Assembly: GCA_934647145.1 (NCBI GenBank)
Contig: CAKUFB010000076.1
Span: 1-10,169 of the forward strand
Length of the DNA: 10,169 bases
Reading direction: 5' to 3'
Source of the DNA: an uncultured Clostridia bacterium
GTDB lineage: Bacteria > Bacillota > Clostridia > Christensenellales > Aristaeellaceae
The position numbers were made by a program, and so were the translations under genes. The notes under the pieces were generated by a model. That model made no database searches. It was not told the origin of the DNA and saw only the letters and a program-made list of their open reading frames with translations. Below, piece by piece: positions 6,039 through 10,169 of this stretch (the first letter of the stretch is position 1; every line of letters begins with the position of its first letter).

Positions 6039-7421
6039 ATGAAAAAGATTCTCGCCATGCTCCTCGCTCTGACCCTGCTGTGCGGCACGGCCTTTGCCGC
6101 CGGCTTCGAGGTACCTGCCGAAGGCTATGACGGAAGCGAAGTCACGCTGGCCCTGTACACCCAGCAGGGAACCACGCTTCAGGCGGTCATGACCACCTAC
6201 ATCGACGAGTTCAACAAGCTCTATCCCAACATCCACATCGAGCACACCAGCCTGGGCAGCTACGACGACGTGCGCGATCAGATCATCGCCGACATCTCCG
6301 TCGGCTCCCAGCCCAACATCGCCTACTGCTATCCGGACCACGTGGCGCTGTACAACCTGGCCAAGTCCGTGCAGACGCTGGACGAGCTGATCGACAGCGC
6401 CGTGACCGTGACCCGCGCCGACGGCTCCACCGAGACCCTGGGCCTGACCGACGAGCAGAAGGCCGACTTCATCGAGGGCTACTATGACGAAGGCCGCCAG
6501 TACGGCGACGGCCTGATGTACACCATGCCCTTCTCCAAGTCCACTGAGGTGCTCTACTACGACAAGACCTTCTTCGACGCCAACGGCATCGCCGTGCCCA
6601 CCACCTGGGAAGAGATGGAGCAGGTCTGCGCCAAGATCAAGGAGCTCGATCCCAACTCCATCCCGCTGGGCTATGACAGCGAGTCCAACTGGTTCATTAC
6701 CATGTGCGAGCAGTACGGCTCCGACTACACCAGCGCCACCGGCGATCACTACCTGTTCAACAACGAGGTGAACCGCGGCTTCGTGAAGATGTTCGGCGAG
6801 TGGTACAACAAGGGCTACCTGACCACCCAGAAGCTGTACGGCGCCTACACCTCCGGCCTGTTCACCGCCACCACCGGCGTGCGCTCCTACATGTCCATCG
6901 GCTCCTCCGCCGGCTCCAAGTATCAGCGCCCGACCGCCAACGCGGACGGCTCCTACCCCTTCGAGGTGGGCATCGCCACCATTCCCCAGGTCAGCCTCGA
7001 CAACCGCAGGGTCATCTCCCAGGGCCCCAGCGTCTGCGTCTTCAAGAAGGACAATCCGCAGGAGGTCGTCGCGTCCTGGCTGTTCATCAAGTACCTGACC
7101 ACCAGCGTGGAGTTCCAGGCCGAGTTCTCCATGGCCTCCGGCTACGTCCCGGTCATCAAGTCGGTCGCCGACAACGCGGCGTACGCCGAGTTCCTGTCCA
7201 AGGCGGACGGCGGCGACTACATCGCGGCCCTGAGCGCGCAGGTCTGCCTGTCTCAGGAGGACGCGTACTACACCTCTCCCGCCTTTGTCGGCTCCTCCAC
7301 TGCCCGCGATCAGGTGGGCGCGCTGCTGCCCAAGTGCCTGACCATGACCGGCGACGACGTGGACGCGCAGATCGAGGCCGCCTTTGAGGAAGCCGTCGAT
7401 GAGTGCGAATACGCGAATTAA
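6039..7421 (+). CDS. Extracellular solute-binding protein, family 1 (UgpB/MalE-like)
   Basis: A 460-residue exported protein that would capture the substrate for the importer. The signal peptide is MKKILAMLLALTLLCGTAFA, with likely cleavage after Ala20 (AFA|A). Cys15 is preceded by Leu-Leu, not the Gly/Ala of a lipobox, so a lipid anchor is doubtful. The mature part begins VTLALYTQQGTTLQAVMTTYIDEFNKLYPNIHIE, typical of the first lobe. PFSKSTEVLYYDKTFFDANGI (164-184) then VPTTWEEM is the shared hinge-region signature and resembles UgpB. ASGYVPV (366-372) is the usual second-lobe motif. UgpB binds glycerol-3-phosphate and relatives, while most family-1 members bind sugars; I cannot choose from sequence. 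AAGGAAGGG at 6022-6030 is 8 bases before the ATG. The 3' end overlaps the next gene by 23 bases. Confidence 0.94.
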   Translation: MKKILAMLLALTLLCGTAFAAGFEVPAEGYDGSEVTLALYTQQGTTLQAVMTTYIDEFNKLYPNIHIEHTSLGSYDDVRDQIIADISVGSQPNIAYCYPDHVALYNLAKSVQTLDELIDSAVTVTRADGSTETLGLTDEQKADFIEGYYDEGRQYGDGLMYTMPFSKSTEVLYYDKTFFDANGIAVPTTWEEMEQVCAKIKELDPNSIPLGYDSESNWFITMCEQYGSDYTSATGDHYLFNNEVNRGFVKMFGEWYNKGYLTTQKLYGAYTSGLFTATTGVRSYMSIGSSAGSKYQRPTANADGSYPFEVGIATIPQVSLDNRRVISQGPSVCVFKKDNPQEVVASWLFIKYLTTSVEFQAEFSMASGYVPVIKSVADNAAYAEFLSKADGGDYIAALSAQVCLSQEDAYYTSPAFVGSSTARDQVGALLPKCLTMTGDDVDAQIEAAFEEAVDECEYAN

Positions 7422-8652
7422 CATCCTGACCTCCTTTCTCCTTCTGTTCAGTCTGATCCCCCCTCTCTTCTCCTTCGCGGCGGCGGACGGCGAGTTCACG
7501 GACTTCGCCGCTTCCGTCCGCCCGGGGGATCGGACGCTTCAGCTGGAGGTTACGGTCGCCTCGTTCGTCGACGGCGACACCACCCATTTCCATGTGCCCG
7601 ATTCCCTGGTTCCCGGCGGCCTGCTCAAGGCGCGCTATCTGGCGATCAACGCCCCCGAGTCCACCGGAAAAATCGAGGAATACGGCCCGGCCGCGGCCCG
7701 CTTCACCCGCGAGCGCCTGGAAAACGCCCAGTCGATACTGATCGAGTCGAACGACGACAGGCTCAACCTGGACTCGACCGGCGGAAGGTACCTCGTCTGG
7801 GTCTGGTACCGCGAGCGCGAGGACGCGCCCTATCGCAGCCTGAACATCGAGCTGCTGCAAAGCGGCTTGGCCGTGCCCTACTCCGCCTCGAAATACCGCT
7901 ACGCCGATTCCTGTGTCGCGGCGGTCTCTCAGGCGAAAAAACAGAAGCTGGGCGTGTATTCGGGTCAGCCCGATCCCGACTTCTACTACGGAGACGCGCT
8001 TGAGGTCACCCTGCGCCAGCTGCGCGAAGCGCCCGAAACCTATGCCGGCAAGAAGGTCGCCTTCTCCGGCGTGGTGACCATGAACTGGGCGCACTGCGTG
8101 TACCTGGAGGACTACGACGAGGAAACCGACCGCACCTACGGCATGCAGGTCTACTATGGCTATAGCCTCAGCGGAGGCGGCCTGGAGATCCTGCGCGTGG
8201 GCAACCGGGCGCGCGTGGTGGGCGTGGTGAGCTACTACGAGGCCGGCGAGGCCTGGCAGGTCAGCGACGTAAACTACCGCATGATGCGTCCGGACGACCC
8301 GGACAACCTCAGGAAGCTGGACGAGGGACTCTCCCCCGCCTACACGCCCCTGACCCTTTCCCAGCTCGATCCCCTGCGCGTCGCCTCGAGCGTGTCGCTG
8401 GACGGCCTGTCCGTTACGGACGTACAGATCCATGAGAGCGAAGACGTCTCGAAGAGCTGCGCGCTGACCCTCACCTGCACGCAGGACGGCCTGACCGTCA
8501 CGGTCTGGGTCGCGCCCATGCAGGACAGCCCCTTCACCCCCGAAGACCTGACCGGACAGCTGATTTCCGTCAAGGGTCTCGTGGACGTACACGAGGGAAG
8601 CCTGCGTATCCGGGTCTTTACCCCGGACGGACTTTCCCTTGCCGACAAATAA
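7399..8652 (+). CDS. Exported SNase-like (thermonuclease-fold) protein with OB-fold C-terminal domains
   Basis: A 417-residue protein with a signal peptide (1 to about 27, cleavage near FSFA|A) and no lipobox. I chose ATG 7399 because TGAGGAAG (7385-7392) precedes it by 6 bases; the in-frame TTG at 7384 would put charged residues before the signal. Residues about 48-200 match the staphylococcal nuclease domain: VDGDT (57-61), Arg79 in KARYLAINAPES (the Arg35 position), Glu87 (Glu43), YGPAAARF (95-102) and Arg130 in GGRYLVWV (Arg87). The calcium-ligand Asp40 and Thr41 positions are Asn84 and Ala85. Residues about 205-295 and 325-412 look like two further OB-like barrels. If active, it would cut DNA or RNA outside the cell to 3'-phosphate products. 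It starts inside the binding-protein gene. Fold call good; activity uncertain. Confidence 0.82.
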   Translation: MSANTRINILTSFLLLFSLIPPLFSFAAADGEFTDFAASVRPGDRTLQLEVTVASFVDGDTTHFHVPDSLVPGGLLKARYLAINAPESTGKIEEYGPAAARFTRERLENAQSILIESNDDRLNLDSTGGRYLVWVWYREREDAPYRSLNIELLQSGLAVPYSASKYRYADSCVAAVSQAKKQKLGVYSGQPDPDFYYGDALEVTLRQLREAPETYAGKKVAFSGVVTMNWAHCVYLEDYDEETDRTYGMQVYYGYSLSGGGLEILRVGNRARVVGVVSYYEAGEAWQVSDVNYRMMRPDDPDNLRKLDEGLSPAYTPLTLSQLDPLRVASSVSLDGLSVTDVQIHESEDVSKSCALTLTCTQDGLTVTVWVAPMQDSPFTPEDLTGQLISVKGLVDVHEGSLRIRVFTPDGLSLADK

Positions 8653-8667
8653 GACAGGAGGATTCCC

Positions 8668-9981
8668 ATGAAGAAGATCATTGCCCTGCTCACGCTGCTC
8701 GCGCTGTGCCTGAGCCCGGTCGCGGGCTTCGCCGCCGAGGAGGAAAACCTGGCCTCCGCCAAGGGCCTGCTGGACTTCTGGTATAAGAGCAAGAGCCGCG
8801 ATAAGCTGACCGCCACCGCCGAGGACTACGAGGTGGTCTCTCAGCTGATGATCGACGGCGTCGTCTATCCCGTGACCTGGGCGGTCGACACCGACCAGAT
8901 CCAGATCACCCCCGCCGAGGACGGCAAGTACCTGGTCGACGTGGACGAGGCCAATCCCAAGGAGCTGGTCTACACCCTGACCGCCACCGTCACCGCCCCC
9001 GACGGCAGCACCCTGGAGGTGCCCTATCAGCGCGTCGTGCCCGCCGCCGTGCTCGACATGAGCTACGCCGACATCGTGGCCGCCGCCTACGCCCTGGACG
9101 AGGGCGCTTCCATGAGCAAGCCCCAGCGCCTCTTCGGCGCCGTGACCGCCGTCAATACCCCCTGGAGCGACGAGTACAAGAACATCACTGTCACCATTCA
9201 GGTGGGTGATCTGGCCGAGCAGCCCATCCAGTGCTTCCGCCTGAGCGGCGAGGGCGCGAAGGATCTGAAGGAAGGCGACGAAATCACCGTCGAGGGTACC
9301 CTGAAGAACTACAAGGGCACCATCGAGTTCGACGCGGGCTGCGCGCTGGTCGGCTTCGGCGAAATCGTCAGCCAGGCCGCGACGCTCGACGCCGCCTATG
9401 CCCTCGAGGACGGCGCGTCCCTGCCCAGGCAGAGCGTGCTCAAGGGCGTCGTCGCCAGCATCGACACCGCCTGGAGCGACGAGTACAAGAACATCACCGT
9501 CACCATCGTCTGCGACGGCAAGACCGAGCAGCCCATCCAGTGCTTCCGCCTCTCCGGCGAAGGCGCGGACAAGCTGGCTGTGGACGACGAAATCGCCGTC
9601 TTCGGCGTCATCAAGAACTACAAGGGCACCATCGAGTTCGACAAGGGCTGCCTGCTGGTTCCCACCGACAGCGTGGCGAGCGTCAAGGCGCTCATCGACG
9701 GCTATGCCCTGGCCGAGGGCGCGGCGATGACCGCCGAGTCCACCGTCACCGGCGTGATCGCCTCCATCCCCACCGCCTGGAGCGACGAATACAAGAACAT
9801 CACCGTGAACCTGACCGTCGCGGGCCTCGAGGAGTACCCGATCCAGTGCTTCCGCCTGTCCGGCGAGGGCGCGGATCAGCTGGCCGAGGGCGATACCGTC
9901 ACCGTGACCGGCATCCTGAAGAACTACAAGGGCACCGTCGAGTTCGACGCGGGCTGCACCCTGGTCGCGATTCAGAAGTAA
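8668..9981 (+). CDS. Exported protein with N-terminal Ig-like domain and three OB-like repeats
   Basis: A 437-residue protein with signal peptide MKKIIALLTLLALCLSPVAGFA, cleaved near Ala22; Cys14 is not in a lipobox. Residues about 28-126 resemble the atrophied bacterial Ig domain (PVTWAVDTDQIQIT ... LTATVTAPDGSTLEVPYQRV). Three copies of a roughly 102-residue unit follow (about 135-237, 238-339, 340-437). Each holds YAL.EGA, WSDEYKNIT (166, 269, 371), PIQCFRLSGEGA (186, 289, 391) and KNYKGT.EFD.GC. The strand pattern and the GDxVTVxGxLKNYKG segment fit an OB barrel of the nucleic-acid-binding type. Each copy has two Cys 36 residues apart. No cell-wall anchor (LPXTG, SLH) is visible. AGGAGG at 8656-8661 is 6 bases before the ATG and 15 bases separate it from the previous gene. 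Function not known; ligand binding is a guess. Confidence 0.85.
   Translation: MKKIIALLTLLALCLSPVAGFAAEEENLASAKGLLDFWYKSKSRDKLTATAEDYEVVSQLMIDGVVYPVTWAVDTDQIQITPAEDGKYLVDVDEANPKELVYTLTATVTAPDGSTLEVPYQRVVPAAVLDMSYADIVAAAYALDEGASMSKPQRLFGAVTAVNTPWSDEYKNITVTIQVGDLAEQPIQCFRLSGEGAKDLKEGDEITVEGTLKNYKGTIEFDAGCALVGFGEIVSQAATLDAAYALEDGASLPRQSVLKGVVASIDTAWSDEYKNITVTIVCDGKTEQPIQCFRLSGEGADKLAVDDEIAVFGVIKNYKGTIEFDKGCLLVPTDSVASVKALIDGYALAEGAAMTAESTVTGVIASIPTAWSDEYKNITVNLTVAGLEEYPIQCFRLSGEGADQLAEGDTVTVTGILKNYKGTVEFDAGCTLVAIQK
9070..9978 (+). repeat. Three tandem in-frame repeats of about 306-309 bp
   Basis: The units run about 9070-9378, 9379-9684 and 9685-9978. Conserved blocks are nearly identical in DNA too: the WSDEYKNIT block at 9163, 9472 and 9778 differs at only one or two bases among copies. 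Block spacing is 309 bp, then 306 bp. DNA-level identity beyond protein need points to recent duplication or gene conversion, and such arrays can change copy number by recombination. Confidence 0.88.
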
Positions 9982-9993
9982 CCTTTCCCCCTC

Positions 9994-10025
9994 AAGTCCT
10001 CCGGTTTGCGCCGGGGGACTTTTTT
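9994..10025 (+). terminator. Intrinsic terminator of the operon
   Basis: AAGTCCTCCGG (9994-10004) pairs with CCGGGGGACTT (10011-10021) through 11 base pairs with one G-U, around a TTTGCG loop, followed by an unbroken T-run to 10025. It lies 13 bases after the stop codon of the OB-repeat gene and should end the operon transcript. Confidence 0.92.
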
Positions 10026-10058
10026 CTTTCGCCGTGTCTTCCTCGCCCAACGGGCCCG

Positions 10059-10091
10059 CCGCATCGCGGCGGCAAAGCCGCCGCGATGCGG
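10059..10091. repeat. Perfect 15-bp inverted repeat with AAA loop
   Basis: CCGCATCGCGGCGGC (10059-10073) and GCCGCCGCGATGCGG (10077-10091) are exact reverse complements around AAA. No T-run follows on either strand, so it is not a standard terminator. It sits just behind the operon terminator and looks like an intergenic palindromic (REP-like) element. Copy number elsewhere in the genome is not visible from here. Confidence 0.8.
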
Positions 10092-10096
10092 ATCAC

Positions 10097-10131
10097 CGGG
10101 GAGGGCGGCCTGAACGGCGCGCGCCTCCCCG
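10097..10131. repeat. GC-rich hairpin, 8-bp stem
   Basis: CGGGGAGG (10097-10104) pairs with CCTCCCCG (10124-10131), enclosing a 19-base GC-rich loop that can itself pair partly. It follows the 15-bp palindrome by 5 bases and no gene is visible across it. Confidence 0.5.
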
Positions 10132-10142
10132 CACCCCACCCA

Positions 10143-10159
10143 CGGCCCCAACGGGGCCG
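10143..10159. repeat. GC-rich hairpin, 7-bp stem with AAC loop
   Basis: CGGCCCC (10143-10149) and GGGGCCG (10153-10159) are exact reverse complements around AAC. A smaller hairpin with the same AAC loop, GCCC/GGGC, is at 10045-10055. No T-run follows. It seems to be part of the same structured intergenic tract, which continues past the window edge. Confidence 0.5.
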
Positions 10160-10169
10160 CAAGGAAGCG

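Noticed and set aside
5121..7499. 792-codon open frame on the minus strand opposite the second permease and binding protein
   Set aside because: It is a shadow of the third-position GC bias of two well-identified plus-strand genes. Its product is rich in Gly, Val, His and Ala with no recognisable domain, and it crosses gene boundaries.
9070..9978. Tandem repeat as a mobile element or phage tail repeat
   Set aside because: The repeats are in frame inside one exported protein, have no terminal inverted repeats or transposase, and keep the protein-level motif spacing.
7156..10050. 964-codon open frame on the minus strand opposite the SNase-like and OB-repeat genes
   Set aside because: Same cause. 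Its apparent internal repeats (for example ARVELDGALVVLQ) are the antisense reading of the three OB-like repeats, and it reads through the terminator hairpin.
10059..10091. Palindrome as a second terminator or a CRISPR repeat
   Set aside because: There is no T-run on either strand, and only one copy with no regular spacers is present, so neither call is supported.

Overview
The window is GC-rich bacterial DNA with strong AGGAGG-type ribosome binding sites, consensus sigma-70/sigma-A promoter elements, an ABC importer of the CUT1 (MalFGK/UgpAEC) type and an N-acetylhexosamine-1-kinase-like enzyme. I infer a high-GC member of the Clostridia, possibly gut-associated (Christensenellales or a neighbouring order). 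This rests on gene content and protein style only. No rRNA or other phylogenetic marker is present.

Layout. (1) 1-693, plus strand: the 3' part of an AraC-family regulator gene that begins outside the window. (2) 692-731: a hairpin that can terminate transcription from both sides, between convergent genes. (3) 742-1875, minus strand: a NahK-like sugar-1-kinase with a near-consensus promoter of its own and a very short leader. (4) 1876-2258: a 383-base divergent regulatory region holding the kinase promoter, a candidate repeated operator motif and a -10 box for the plus-strand operon. (5) 2259-9981, plus strand: seven closely packed genes that look like one operon: an RDD membrane protein (TTG start), ABC ATPase, two permeases, solute-binding protein, an exported SNase-fold plus OB-fold protein, and an exported protein with three near-identical OB-like repeats. 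(6) 9994-10025: a strong intrinsic terminator. (7) 10026-10169: non-coding GC-rich DNA with several hairpins, including a perfect 15-bp inverted repeat.

How the genes may work together. The ATPase, two permeases and binding protein form a complete family-1 importer with its own ATPase. The solute-binding gene overlaps the exported nuclease-fold gene by 23 bases, which suggests translational coupling. The last two genes encode exported proteins built largely from OB-like folds, which often bind nucleic acid or oligosaccharide. The most interesting reading is an extracellular polymer-processing and uptake locus, perhaps for nucleic acid. The nuclease-fold protein has altered metal-site residues, so catalysis is not assured. 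The kinase next door would fit phosphorylation of an imported sugar, and the AraC regulator may control the locus. The importer, kinase, terminator and repeat calls are firm; the joint function is inference.
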